Below, piece by piece: positions 24,463 to 35,127 of a DNA stretch of 64,000 nucleotides; within the stretch, counting starts at the first letter, position 1; every line of letters begins with the position of its first letter. The notes beneath the pieces are model-generated. The model was not told where the DNA came from and did no database searches. It worked only from the letters and a program-made list of their open reading frames with translations. A program made the translations under genes and the position numbers. The stretch is from Gnetum montanum (taxonomy: Eukaryota; Streptophyta; Gnetopsida; Gnetales; Gnetaceae). Location: assembly GCA_015680685.1 (NCBI GenBank), contig MNCI01007715.1, forward strand, positions 360,577-424,576, in the 5' to 3' direction.

Positions 24463-24480
24463 TCTCCCCCATGACTGAGT
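24463..24480 (-). other. Internal PPT-like motif, element B
   Basis: The - strand reads CAGTCATGGGGGAGATG just after the residual integrase end, matching the motif at 9764 in A. Confidence 0.6.
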
Positions 24481-24499
24481 TGGAAGGGAGAGATCTGAA

Positions 24500-25262
24500 A
24501 TGATGAGCCATGTTATCCATTTTCTGATGTGCTATGTGCATAGACCGTTCTAGGTTCATGATAAGGTTTGGTCTGTTGCACACAGACTAGTATTCTCCTA
24601 TCGAAGTACTCGTTTGAATCCCCTAGGAATTTCCAGCTTCCCCCAATTGGTGTTTTCAAGTTAAGGGCTGGAAGTTGGCAACACTCTTGCTCCAGTGCAT
24701 CTATGCTTTTGAAATGGGTGCACGTTGTTCCCTCAGTTAGTTTAATGCGCATTGGTAAGTTTCTCTCTTCATTAGCTATCAACCACTGGGTGTTTTCTTA
24801 TTGTGTGGTTGCTACATACAGGCACCTTTGTATGTTAACTTTTGGTGCACACCAGTTGCATGCAGGCAATGCTGAACATTCTTGTACGCAATCACACCCA
24901 GTATCACTGTATGTGATGCATGAAACCTTCTTCTTCTTGATATTCCCATAAGTGTTTTCCTTAGATATTTCCAGGGAAAAATCATGGATTCCTAGGCATG
25001 CATTGATGGTACTTAGCCATGCCCTTTCCATTATTATTGGGAAGTTCCCTTTGTCATTGTTTACTTGGATCACTAGGAAATCAATTGGGTATGACCACCC
25101 ACACATAGTGGTAATGATGTCCTCCACTAGTCCCAAGGAAATGGTGATGGACTAGTCATCCATCTCTAAGCAAATATTTCTCTTCTTTAGTGGAGGTAGG
25201 TTCTAGGCTTTATACATTTCTTGTGATATTAAGTCGACTCTAGAACCTGAGTCAAGAAGAGC
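24500..25262 (-). pseudogene. Element B protease with residual pol end
   Basis: The aspartic protease keeps its catalytic triplet: LLDSGSRVDLISQEMY, with the DSG codons at 25245-25253. The second half (24798-25136) holds GLVEDIITTMCGWSYPIDF and IIMERAWLSTINA. A stop after the EMYKA motif and another before the GLVED block interrupt it. After about QWLIA the frame continues for some 80 residues not seen in A, then reaches sequence equivalent to the last codons of A's integrase. Thus RT, RNase H and integrase are deleted within this segment. The frame at 24513-24782 is the junction part. Confidence 0.8.
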
Positions 25263-25559
25263 CTTACAAGGTTCATTCCTAGTGACTTAGAGATAGATTA
25301 AGGTGCTTCCAGGATCAGAGAATTTCCTGAGAAGGTGGTCCTCCTTAATCTAGTCAATGACGGTATGTGTTAACATAACCGTGTGCGTTGAGCTCTGTTT
25401 TTAATTTGAAGGGAGCTCCGAAGCCTTATTTGATGGAGGAGCGTTCACAGACTCAACCGCTTGTGGTTGTGAGAGCTTGGTTAGACTATTGGTTCTGAAA
25501 AAAGGTCTTCTCTTTGTATGGTTGTTAGAACCAGTAGTGGGTTGTAGGTTCATAGCTCT

Positions 25560-27913
25560 TGTAGCATTATGTTGCTACTGCTGAGTGGGGAGTTTCCCTT
25601 ACATTGCTGGAGCAGGTGGTAACGAAGCTATCGGTGCGAGAGTTGCAGATGGGTTTGAAGGATGGTATGCTTGTGGGTTGTCTCTTCTAGGAGAAGGAGT
25701 CCTATAATACTCCTGGGCTTGGTAGTGACATTTTGGGGTCACGTGACCAACAGAGTCACATGGAGAGATTGGTTGCTGCATGTAGTAGCCATATGGATTT
25801 GGTTGCCGGTAAGGGTATTGTTGCCTAGGTGGTGGCATCCCCCATGATTATGGGTATTGCCACTGCTGGTGTTGCTCAATAAGTTGTGGTGGAGTTCCAC
25901 TTGGGTAATACATTAAAGGCTAGTGGAACTACCTTGGGTTGCCTTGGGGATAAGGTAATCGACGGGGTGCTTACCATTTGTTAAGTCTTGGGTTGAGTGC
26001 ATACACCCCAAACTCTTGTAGATGTGAGATTAATGGGTAACATCCCTTAGGATGGTCATATTGGCATATCTCACATCCACCATCATTGTTTATATCTGAA
26101 TCCACAACCTCTTTAGCGGTAGCCATTTTACCCTTACCTTTGTTACATGCATGATCCAAATCCCTCTTTTTCTTTTTGTCAGAGTCACTACTTCGCTCCT
26201 TAGACTCCTCTACGATTTTAAGGACGGTTTCAAATCTACTATCCAGGGAGTCCCACATTTGATCTACCTTTGCCAACACTTCTATTGTCAATTTTTAAAA
26301 TGGAAATGTTTTCCTATTCACCATCTCTTTGAGTGGTGACCCATCCTCCTCCTCACAGAATCTCACTCCCCTTATTTAGAGGGAAGGATCATGGTTGTAT
26401 TCTTTCGCACTTTCTCTCTTACATAGCACTCTTTCTTCCTTGGCTACTTACTCCAAAAATCGTTGAATATGATGGGACCTAAGCTCTGATAATCATCCTT
26501 GGGCATACGTTCCAAGGGTTCTCCTAGTTTCATGCCTAATTCTATCTACGAGATGACGTAGTTGATCCAGGTGTGAGTAACCATGGCTCGAGCAATAATG
26601 TAATAATGCATAATAACGGCCCATGGCAGCATCCAAGGGTTCATGATTTCCTTGCTTCCATCCTTGGATCTATTTTCACAAGTTGGACACCCGAGAGTAT
26701 GTTTGATACTTATCATTGAACAGTTATAGCATCGTACTCCACCTTCGAATGGATTCCAATTCTAAGGACCGGTACCAACTTTTCGCTTCTTTTATCAATG
26801 TCCTAGGGAACATCTTTAATTTTTGCCACTCGTTCTCAATGTTCTGCAAGGTGCAAGCATCATGAAATTCTTGTAAGTAGTTTTGAGGAACAACATTGTA
26901 TCCCCCCTCAAATTGTGGGATATTATTCATGTCTAGTCTCTCGATCCTGCTATCTTTTTGGTGCCTTGTAGGTATTCTTACAGCCTCCGTGATGTCTAAC
27001 ATGCTTCGGGTTGCAAGTAGGGATTCTTTGTGGCCATTCCTTTCATAGCATCTATGATGTCTACGTGGTTTCCTACTCTCCCTTCTTCCATGCCTTGATT
27101 TCCTAGAGTTCCCTCGTTCTCATTCTAGACTCTCTCGTCGAGGTTTCTCACTCTATTTACCCTTATCCTCACGATTAGGCTCCTTATGACTACATCTTGA
27201 TATAGAAAGAGAGGGTGAATGTGACGATGAAGGTAAAGAAGAAGGAGAATCATTGTCATGACGATGTTTCCTACCTTCTCTTCGGTGATCTCTACCCTCA
27301 TCGTGATGACAATTAGATTGTGCACCCTTATCATTTGTTTGTATTCCCTCGTTGAACACTTGGTGTTCGTGGGGATCAGAACTAGGGTTATGAATCGTGG
27401 AGTGTAGGTTTTGATACACCAGCTCCTCACCATTGTTAGGGGGGGAACATCATTTGATGGGAAACCCATTGGAACTAGTTCACCATCTCCTATTTCGCTT
27501 AGAACATGCAGGACGTTATGGGGTCCTTTACCCTTCAACGATGTATAGTAGCTCTCCTACCGCAAGTCCCTTTGACATTGCGCTTCTGTGGGATGGTAAT
27601 CCCTTGTGTCATAGTCACATGCAACATATTCCACGTATAGCTGTGACATGCCTACTCGCGCAAGAGCACAAAGAAGCATGTTGGGGACTACTCAGTCTGA
27701 AGGTAACACTATGTTACCCTCCAAGTCTCTCCAACGCAGTTGTTCATCTTGATGGAGGATAAAAGTTAGGTCGGGTATATACTCATCATGATGAGTATAT
27801 ACCACTCAAAATTGTTGAGGAACTGGCAGATCTTGGTTACATGTGTTGTGTCGCTGATTGTCTCTTGTGTTATTCCTAGGCGATGAAGTGCTTTTGTGAG
27901 AAGAAGAAGACAT
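25560..27913 (-). pseudogene. gag: Element B gag, broken
   Basis: The ATG at 27913 starts with a Ser-rich N-terminus (MSSSSHKSTSSP). The N-terminal domain (LTFILHQDEQLRW) is followed by a basic Arg/His/Ser-rich linker (27153-27419), the capsid core (26724-27002, with RLDMNNIPQFEGGYN and SIRRWSTML), a helical linker (WDSLDSRFETVLKIVEESKE) with a zinc-knuckle variant CEICQYDHPKGC at about 26050-26085, and a Pro/Gln/Tyr-rich tail (25599-25838). The knuckle is CX2CX3HX3C, shorter than the usual CX2CX4HX4C. The frame is interrupted by stops, but fewer than in A. Confidence 0.85.
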
Positions 27914-28040
27914 TGTTTTCTTATTCGGTGTGCAATTTACCATTATTTTATCTTTTTCTTGATTAATCCTAAGGGTTCATTCTAGCTTCCCAACGATCTA
28001 GATGATTTCCTATGTTCTACATAGTGCACAAACAACTATG

Positions 28041-28059
28041 TCCCTGGCAACAGCGCTAA
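28041..28059 (-). other. Element B primer-binding site
   Basis: The - strand reads TTAGCGCTGTTGCCAGGGA directly after the LTR, the decayed form of the PBS at 3555. Confidence 0.75.
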
Positions 28060-28837
28060 TGATGAGTGGCGAGGTACCCCTACACTTAACCATACGAATA
28101 CGAGCGTCTCACGCTCGATCCGGTCGAACTCCAAGGACTAAGTGCTTACTCACCTTATGAAACACTTAAGGTTAATCAATTGTTGTCTTCCCAAACTTAC
28201 TTTTATTGTCACAGTTGTATGGTTAAGTAAGCTTGAGGTACATGATTTTTATCTATTTTATCTTTTTAACGCCTATGCTAATAGGGGAAAGGGTGAAGAG
28301 ACTAATTGACTAACTTTCATTAACTATTCACTAACTAAGTTCTAATTGTCCTAGCACTAGTATCCATTTCCACTTGCCGTACACACCTTGAACCAGTGCA
28401 ACGCTACTAGGATTACCAAACGCTACTCGTTACTGGGTTACCAAGCATTACACACATGCTTGAAGCGATCGTACTAAATGCACTTAACTAGGAGAGTTAA
28501 GGGTTGAGAGAGATTAATTATCTAAGAAATCATTTAAACATTTAATTGCTAATTAATTCCTATTTAGCTTAGTCCATATGCTGCAAGGTTTATCAAAAAG
28601 TTCATCTTTATTGCCATACACAAATGTGTGCTCAAGTACAATTTGCTCGAATAAAGATCCGTTCACTTTGAGACTTCTACTGCAGGCACATGGAAATTAT
28701 TCTAACTCTGGAATGGTAAAACTACTATAGTTTGGCTAAGGGTCTAGATCTAGATGTTGAAACAAGGGAAAGCCACCTCTTATTTATAGAACTAATGGTA
28801 GGACATGATATCATGTATGCGATATCGCGGCTCATCA
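28060..28837 (-). repeat. Element B 5' LTR
   Basis: On the + strand starts TGATGAGTGGC and ends GCTCATCA. It has only two GATATC sites (28807, 28821), so it lost array units relative to the left LTR. Confidence 0.9.
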
Positions 28838-28998
28838 ATAGGCAAGCTTGTATGCAACAAGTTGAGTCCTCTGATGAGAAAACACAGAGATCAAGCTATC
28901 CTAGCACTAGCAATGTTTACAATGAGGAGGAGACTTATCATCCATCTCAAGCAATAGAGGATTTGGATTCTGAGGATGCTACTAAGGTTAGTAATTGA
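28838..28998 (+). pseudogene. Late extra ORF of element D, 3' tail
   Basis: This resumes after element B with an acidic, Ser/Glu-rich tail (ESSDEKTQRSSYPSTSNVYN) ending in a stop at 28996-28998. It is read as the end of the ORF at 20685-21738. Function unknown. Confidence 0.35.
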
Positions 28999-29466
28999 TA
29001 CCTCAAGTGGTTGTTTTCTCCCTCCTCTTTTTGATGCTCAAAAAGGAGATATTTTTTGGTTCTCACATATGTGATTTTGGGATTTAGCACATATGTGCTT
29101 GATTTGATATGATAATTGCAAACAATTGTACTTTGATGTGATTATGGATAGTTTGGTATGTCATAGTTCACGAATGAGTTATAGATATATGGTGCTTTCC
29201 TTTGTTATCTCTGTGTGGTATACCTTTGCTCTTTATTTTTGCATTTGCATCATTTCATGCACTATCGAACCTCCACTCTTATCCTAATCCCTAGTTGCCA
29301 TAGGAATTTATATGTCTTAATGATTTCATTGGTCTATTTATATGCACTTTATTTATATGCTTTATCCTTTTTGGTTATGTCCAAAAAGGGGGAGAAATAG
29401 CTTATACGTTGTTACAAAACTAACCCATTTTCTTAAGCTTTGGACATTACCAAAAAGGGGGGAGAT
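28999..29466 (+). other. Element D 3' region with repeated PPT-like motifs
   Basis: Three purine tracts of the same design occur: CAAAAAGGAGATA (about 29038), CAAAAAGGGGGAGAAATAG (about 29380) and CAAAAAGGGGGGAGATTG (29451-29468). The last abuts the LTR. Iterated PPTs are known from Sirevirus copia elements. Confidence 0.65.
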
Positions 29467-30510
29467 TGTGGACCTTTTGGTATGTCAAAATGTTAAGAAA
29501 AATGAAAGACAATGTCTTTTGTGTGGGTGTGTGATTGTTGTGTTTGTAGGATAAGAACTTGGATTGAGACAAAAAGGTTTTTAGAAGATCAAGGTGATGA
29601 ACAAGGAATGAAGAATTCATCATGCAAAGGAAGGTGAAGAAAAATGTCTTCAATAAATAATAGACGTCTTGGTAAAACTAAAGGATGCACAAGCAAAGAT
29701 GTCTCTACAAAATAGTAGACGTCTTTCACTAGACAAAGACATCTTCATAGAATGCAGGCCAGTTTCAGAAAGACATCTTTCTCCAACAAAGATGTCTTCC
29801 TAGAATGGAGGCAAATGTAGAAAGATGTCTCAAGCATGAAGAAGACATCTTCCATGATTGTTAACTAGTCGTTGCATGAGTTCCAAGATGGATTTGAAAA
29901 CATTGTGACTATAAAAAGACATCATTCTCATTGGGAAAAGTGCAAGCTCTTGTACAATCATTGTGAAATCATTTGTCAATTATTGTAATCATTGTTGCTC
30001 CTCATTGTATTATCTTTTTTCCATTGTAAGGTATGTTGTACCTCATAGTACAAGGATCATCAAACTAAGTTGCATGCATTCCTTGTAATTGTTGTTCTCT
30101 CTTATTGCCCTACAGGGTTGATGTGCTTCTTGTGAGAAGGCATCTTTCTTGAGCTTGTTGGGATCTTGCGCGATTGAGTGGTTGTGTAATGACACAACAC
30201 TCTAGAGTAGAGCTCATGATTGTAAAGGTTGTGTAAGCCTGGAAACCACATTCTAAGCTTGTTAAGACCTTGTAGGGTTGAGTGGTTGGTGCAGCATCAA
30301 AACACTCTAAAGTGGGGTTTAGAGATTGTACAAGGTGTGGTGCCCTTCAAACCATATTTGAGAGCAACAAAGTCCAGAGGTGTGCTTGCAATCTACCCTT
30401 GAGTGTGAACTACCCAAGTTGGAGAAGCATGGTAAATTTGGTATTAAATTTGGTATGTGTGCTTTGTTAAAAGAATTGTAATTTAAGGAACTTATTCATC
30501 CTCACTGCCA
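29467..30510 (+). repeat. Element D 3' LTR
   Basis: Starts TGTGGACCTTTTGG after the PPT and ends CACTGCCA. TATA (TATAAAAA) lies at 29910-29917. The U3 between 29640 and 29860 has at least eight copies of AAGACATCTT or AAGATGTCTT, forming hyphenated palindromes. Confidence 0.8.
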
Positions 30511-31275
30511 TTGAATTTAAAAGAAAGATACGCAGAATGAGGTGGCAAAATGCCATTGAATTTAAAAGAAAGATACGCATAAAAATAGGCAGCGAATCAA
30601 TCTACTGGCCCACAACTGCAAATACGCCACATATTTTATTATTCACGTCACAGCCAAGCACGAGGTACACCGGAATAATCCATTGTTTGTGTTATGTATT
30701 CAAAATACAGTTTGATGCCAAAAAACAGCGCTGGCACGTGCATGGGGACGATTTTTCGAGCCCTGTGGACGGAATCAATCGTAATGCGCGCTCTAGTTTA
30801 ATTTACTCCTGGTCTCCCCGTTTAGATTTTGGTTTGTTATGGATAATGCAGTTAGCTTCTGCCCGAGAAAAACCTTAAATTTTTCGCACCTGTTCTTTTT
30901 TACGCATTCCACCATACCCATTCTTGCAGAACCGGTGCACCGTTGAACTCTGCTGACAAGAGTGCAAAAACAATAAATGAATACTCTATTATTGTTCGAG
31001 AAACAAAACAGTCCGAGTGTTTGGTGAATCAGTAACAGCAAAAGAAATTCAACAAACAGCGAAACAAGCAGCTAGCAAGTCACACTCACAAGTTTTGGTT
31101 AAGGAAACACGATTCACCAAACACGTACGACTCACTAAACACGTAGCGAAACACCAATAGCTGCAACCGCAGGCTCCCTATCTCTGCTATAAATCCGTGC
31201 TCAAATTGATAACTCTGCACCGAGTCCTCAAGTAAAGAAGAGAACAAGCGCGAGGGAGAGGCGATAACAATAAGA
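30511..31275 (+). promoter_or_regulatory. Upstream region of the germin-like gene
   Basis: Single-copy-looking DNA. A 29-bp direct repeat occurs at 30507-30535 and 30551-30579. A G-box CACGTG is at 30735-30740. Two ACACGTA sites lie near 31118-31137 within a short direct repeat. TATAAAT at 31188-31194 is 82 bp upstream of the start codon, an appropriate distance for a plant TATA box and short leader. Regulation by G-box factors is inferred only. Confidence 0.55.
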
Positions 31276-31932
31276 ATGAAGACCTTGTTGGCGTTGTTTT
31301 TGGCCGCAGGGGCACTGTTGCAAGCCACGAATGCAGCGGATCCTGATCCGCTGCAGGATTTCTGCGTGGCAGACAACGCAAACGCAAAGGGCATATTCAT
31401 AAACGGGGTCCCCTGCCTCAATCCCAACGCTGCCACCGCCGCGGATTTCAAAACATCGGCACTGGCGAAGCCGGGAACACCCAGCGCCTTATTCGGGAGC
31501 GTGGTGACACCCACAACGACCATGAATCTGCCGGGCGGCAACACGCAGGGTCTCACTCTTGCTCGCATCGATTTCGCCCCAGGCGGCGTCGTTCCGCCGC
31601 ATAACCATCCCCGGGCCACGGAATTCGTGTTTCTACTCCAAGGCGGCCCGGTTGTGGTGGGATTCGTGGACACAAACAACAAGCTGTTCCAACAAACTCT
31701 GAACGCTGGTGATATTTTCGTGTTCCCCCGCGGACTAACGCACTTTCTGCTGAACGTTGGGCATTACCCGGCGTCGTCCATATCGGGGTTGAATTCGCAG
31801 AACCCGGGCGCTTCAATTCTACCGCTGGTATTGTTCAACTCGACTCCGCCAATTTCAGAGGTGGTTCTGGAAAAGTCCTTCAAGCTAGACGCGCAGGAAA
31901 TCGCCAACATCCGCAAGCAGCTCGGCGGTTGA
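31276..31932 (+). CDS. Germin-like protein (cupin), intact
   Basis: 218 residues in one exon, a usual length for germin-like proteins, which are secreted, glycosylated, oligomeric Mn-binding cupins of the cell wall; members act as superoxide dismutases, oxalate oxidases or receptors. Residues 1-20 form a signal peptide (MKTLLALFLAAGALLQATNA). The N-terminal Cys pair is C30 and C47. Cupin motif 1 holds the metal ligands H109, H111 and E116 (PPHNHPRATEFVFLLQG), motif 2 the fourth ligand H156 (GDIFVFPRGLTHF). NST in LFNSTPP is an N-glycosylation site. GLNSQNPG is a family signature. The ATG at 31276 is the only start preceding the signal peptide, and TATA lies 82 bp upstream. The coding region is richer in GC than its surroundings. 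The exact activity cannot be read from sequence; I see no reason to call oxalate oxidase. This is the one clear functional host gene in the window. Confidence 0.96.
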   Translation: MKTLLALFLAAGALLQATNAADPDPLQDFCVADNANAKGIFINGVPCLNPNAATAADFKTSALAKPGTPSALFGSVVTPTTTMNLPGGNTQGLTLARIDFAPGGVVPPHNHPRATEFVFLLQGGPVVVGFVDTNNKLFQQTLNAGDIFVFPRGLTHFLLNVGHYPASSISGLNSQNPGASILPLVLFNSTPPISEVVLEKSFKLDAQEIANIRKQLGG

Positions 31933-32330
31933 TTTCTTTGGTAGTTCTGGCAGCATTCAATAATCCAGCGAAACTCGGAAGAATCCTCGCCATCTTGCTT
32001 TCGTAATTCTTCTAGCATTAAAAAAAATGTTAAGGTTTATGATGATTTCGGTGCATCTAAATTCTGTAAAAGAAGCCCGCGGTGGTGCTGTACGTAACGC
32101 ATAGACGTGTCGCTGTGTAAGAACCGGCAGCTCTCTTCTGTAGCTTTTTAATAACTCTGTACTGCTTTCCCTTATGATTTGATAGAAAGTGTATCTAAAT
32201 TTTAAAATAATATATTAAAATTTCATTGCTAACAATGCTGTGTTCCTTTGGTTAAAGCATTCGTAGACTAGGTTCAGTTTCAAGGGTTTGCAAAATACTT
32301 AACCTATACCGGGTCCTAGCAAGAAAATTC
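31933..32330 (+). other. 3' flank of the germin-like gene
   Basis: This contains the 3' UTR. AATAAT-type signals at 31959 and 32199 are possible polyadenylation elements; no canonical AATAAA is visible. Nothing else is seen before the LINE. Confidence 0.4.
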
Positions 32331-34341
32331 TCCAATTGTTTTTATTCCAAAGTTTCATATCGTTTCTGTAGAAATAAGCCTTCCAAGGGTAAGGGTAGAT
32401 GTTCTAGTGGTATTGCTTGTTTAATTAAAAAGTCCAAAGATCATTCCATTAAAGTGCATAAAGTTGATGATAATAGCCAATATTTGTGGGTTAAAGTTTA
32501 AGGCATTTCAAAAGTTCTTTATATTACTTTTTGTTATTTTTCTCAAGGGAGTTTTCTATATACAATTCTATTAATCTTTAAAAAGAGCATCCTTTTTGGT
32601 ACATAGGTTAAGATATTGCAGAATTCTTTACCCTTGGTAAAGTTTTTCTTTGTGGGGATTTTAATACTTATGTTGGACAAAATCAAATTCAAAGGCTTGT
32701 CTAGGATCTTCAATTAAAATTTAGTGAAGAGCCTTTCTTAGTTTACAAAAGATAATCTACTAATCATATTACAAATCAAAGGGGTATTCATTTCTTAGAA
32801 TGGGATTATTGCTTTGATTTTTTAATCTTTAATGGAACCAATAAATTTCTTTCCTTCTCTCATTTCACCTTTATTGGGCACCAAGGTAACTCTTGCATTA
32901 ATCTTTTCTTGCCTATTCATGATAATATAAACATAGTAAAAACCTTTCAAGTGGAAGAAAAATTCCCAACATCTCCTTATCATTATCCAAGATTCACTAT
33001 TGTTGCTTTCATTTGTCATATTCACTATACGAAATTCAAAACTCATTGTCTCATAGAAGACCTTCATCAAAATTTTCAAATAAGAATGGATAATATGTTG
33101 GTCAATAATGACAATGAGCTAGATTTAACTACTTTTGTTTTGTCTATGGTTGTTTAGGTACATATCAAGAAGAGTCACGCTTCTAGAAAACCTTAGTTTG
33201 ATGTGGATTGTTTGACAGCTTGTAAAGATGTTTTAGCTTCGCATTTTTATCTTTTAATGCTAAAGAATTATAGAAAGCTTATTTGATTTAAAAAACAAGA
33301 AGTTTATTAAAGAAAAGCAAGAAAGAATTATCAATGAAATCAAATCTAATCCAAAAATCTTTCAAAATTTCTTTTGAGATAAACAACAAAACAGTTAGGA
33401 TATTTTGTTATCTACTATTTAGACTTTCTTCAATTAGCTTTTTACTCAAGAGGCTTCCTAAATTGTGCAAGAAAACTCTAGTGTTCTTGAGGTATCCCTT
33501 GATGATGTTTTTGTAAAAGTTCAAAGATTATCTTTTTGGAAAGCTATTGATGTTAATGGATTATATGTAGAGCTTCTTAAATGGGGTGGTCCATTGGTGT
33601 CGAAAGCAACTTGCAACCTTCTTAATAAAGGGCTTTGGTATTGTTTGGATCACTCTTAGTGTTCTAGTTGAGTAATCTTACTTTTCAAAAAGGGAGATAG
33701 GAAAAATCTTAATAATTACCAATTGATTGCAATCAATTTAATTTTCACTAAACTTTGGACATTATTTTGGATAATAAAATTAGTTCATAGGTAGAAATGT
33801 AGGGTTTTAATGCTCTGTTACAAGAAAGATTCAAGAGGAATCATTCTAATATAGACCATCTTATAACTTTACATTATTAGGTCAAGAAAGCAAAAAGGCC
33901 CAGCTATACAAATTTTATATGTTTTTTTTTAATTTTTCCAAGGCTTATGATTCTATTGCTTGAGATAAACTTTGGAAGAGATTGGAAAGCATTAACATTC
34001 CACAAGATCTCCTTTCTACTACTAAAAGAATCTATGAGATAGTTAACATTCTTACTGAAGATAATCTTACTGGAGAAGGAACAATTATCAACAATTTAAT
34101 AGGTGTTAAATGAGTTTTTCCTTTGTCCTCTATCCTTTTTGTTATTTTTATAAATGAATTAGAGGAATAGATGCAAAATGCCTCTCATCATACTATGTTA
34201 GCAAATGGATTATTATTGAACATGCTTCTCTTTGTAGATGATGTGGCCTTGATTACAAAATTAGCTACAAGATTAAATTATATGCTTCAAATCCTCCATG
34301 AATACTGTAACCATTCTCGTATGAAAGTTAATATTGATAAG
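32331..34341 (+). pseudogene. LINE remnant, 5' part: endonuclease and RT
   Basis: A non-LTR retrotransposon polyprotein in decayed frames. The apurinic-type endonuclease is seen at 32390-32960: SSGIACLIKKSKDHSIKVHK, then GDFNTYVGQNQ (GDFN motif, about 32657-32690), then RGIHFLEWDYCF. RT begins at about 33470 with KAIDVNGLYVELLKW (the KAPGPDGI-type block) and LLFKKGDRKNLNNYQ. The catalytic motif C reads LLFVDDVALI (about 34230-34260). Many stops. The sequence is cut at 34341 by element C and resumes at 41225. Confidence 0.8.
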
Positions 34342-35127
34342 TGACAAGTGGCTAGGTACCCCTACACTCAACCATACAAATATGAGTGTTACACGTGCGA
34401 TCCGGTCGAACTCCGCAGACTAAGTGCCTACACGCCTTATGGAACACCTAAGGTTAATCAGCCATTGTCCTCCTAAACTCACTTGTATTTGTCACAGTCG
34501 TATAATTAAGTGAGTCTGAGATATGTGATTTTTATATCTTTTATGTTTTATTGCCTATGCTAATAGAGGAAAGGGTGAAGAGACTAAGTAACTAAATTTA
34601 ACTAACTAAGCTTTAATTAACCTAGCATCAATATTCATTTCCACTTGCCGTTTCACACCCTGAACCAATGCAACGCTGCTAGGATTACCAAATGCTATTT
34701 GTTACTGGGATTACCAAGCGTAACGCACGTGCTCAAAGTAGTCGTACTAAATGCACTTAACTAGGAGTTAAGGGTTGAGAAAGAATTAATTAACTAATAA
34801 AGCATTTAAACATTTGACAATAATTAAAGCCCTATTTAGCTTAGTCCATGCACTGCAAGGTTTATCCAAAAGTTCATCTTTATTTCCGTACACCAACGTG
34901 TGCTCAGGTACAATATTTGCTTGAATAAAGATCTATTCACTTTGGGACTCTTACTGCGAGCACATGGAAATTATTCTAACTATGGAATGGAAAAACTGCT
35001 AGAGTTTGGCTAAGGTCTAGATCTCGATGGAGAAACAAGGGAGAGTCGCCTCTTATTTATAGAATTGGTGGCACACTGCGATATCGCATACGTGATATCA
35101 CAGCCAATGCAATATCGCGTCCCATCA
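34342..35127 (-). repeat. Element C 3' LTR
   Basis: Starts TGACAAGTGGC on the + strand and ends CCCATCA. GATATC at 35080 and 35094 (14 bp apart). Confidence 0.9.

Larger units (their letters stand above)
21739..28837 (-). mobile_element. Element B: gag-protease only relative of A
   Basis: LTRs at 21739-22564 and 28060-28837 flank a 5.5-kb internal region on the - strand. Gag and protease are recognisable; RT, RNase H and most of integrase are absent, and the protease tail runs into text equivalent to the extreme end of A's integrase and its internal PPT. Flanks are CTAGG (21734-21738) and ATAGG (28838-28842), a 5-bp target duplication with one mismatch. The host sequence is element D. It looks like a non-autonomous element (TR-GAG-like) that inserted already deleted, since C has the same structure. 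Confidence 0.88.
17804..30510 (+). mobile_element. Element D: decayed copia element split by element B
   Basis: The left end is the last 200 bp of a 5' LTR, the right end a complete 3' LTR at 29467-30510; both contain GTGCCCTTCAAACC-like text and CTACCCAAGTTGG in the same order. Between them are a tRNA-Met type PBS, a copia gag with zinc knuckles, a region without recognisable pol, a late extra ORF, and repeated PPT-like motifs. Element B lies inside the late ORF. Repeated PPTs and an extra ORF after pol are features of Sireviruses; assignment to that group is an inference because RT and integrase are absent. Confidence 0.7.

Noticed and set aside
30537-30878. 113-codon frame upstream of the germin-like gene
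   Set aside because: It spans the 29-bp duplication and promoter region, with no domain and no conserved start context; treated as promoter DNA.
31086-31682. 198-codon frame on the - strand opposite the germin-like gene
   Set aside because: It is a shadow of a GC-rich coding region, with no known domain and no signals of its own.
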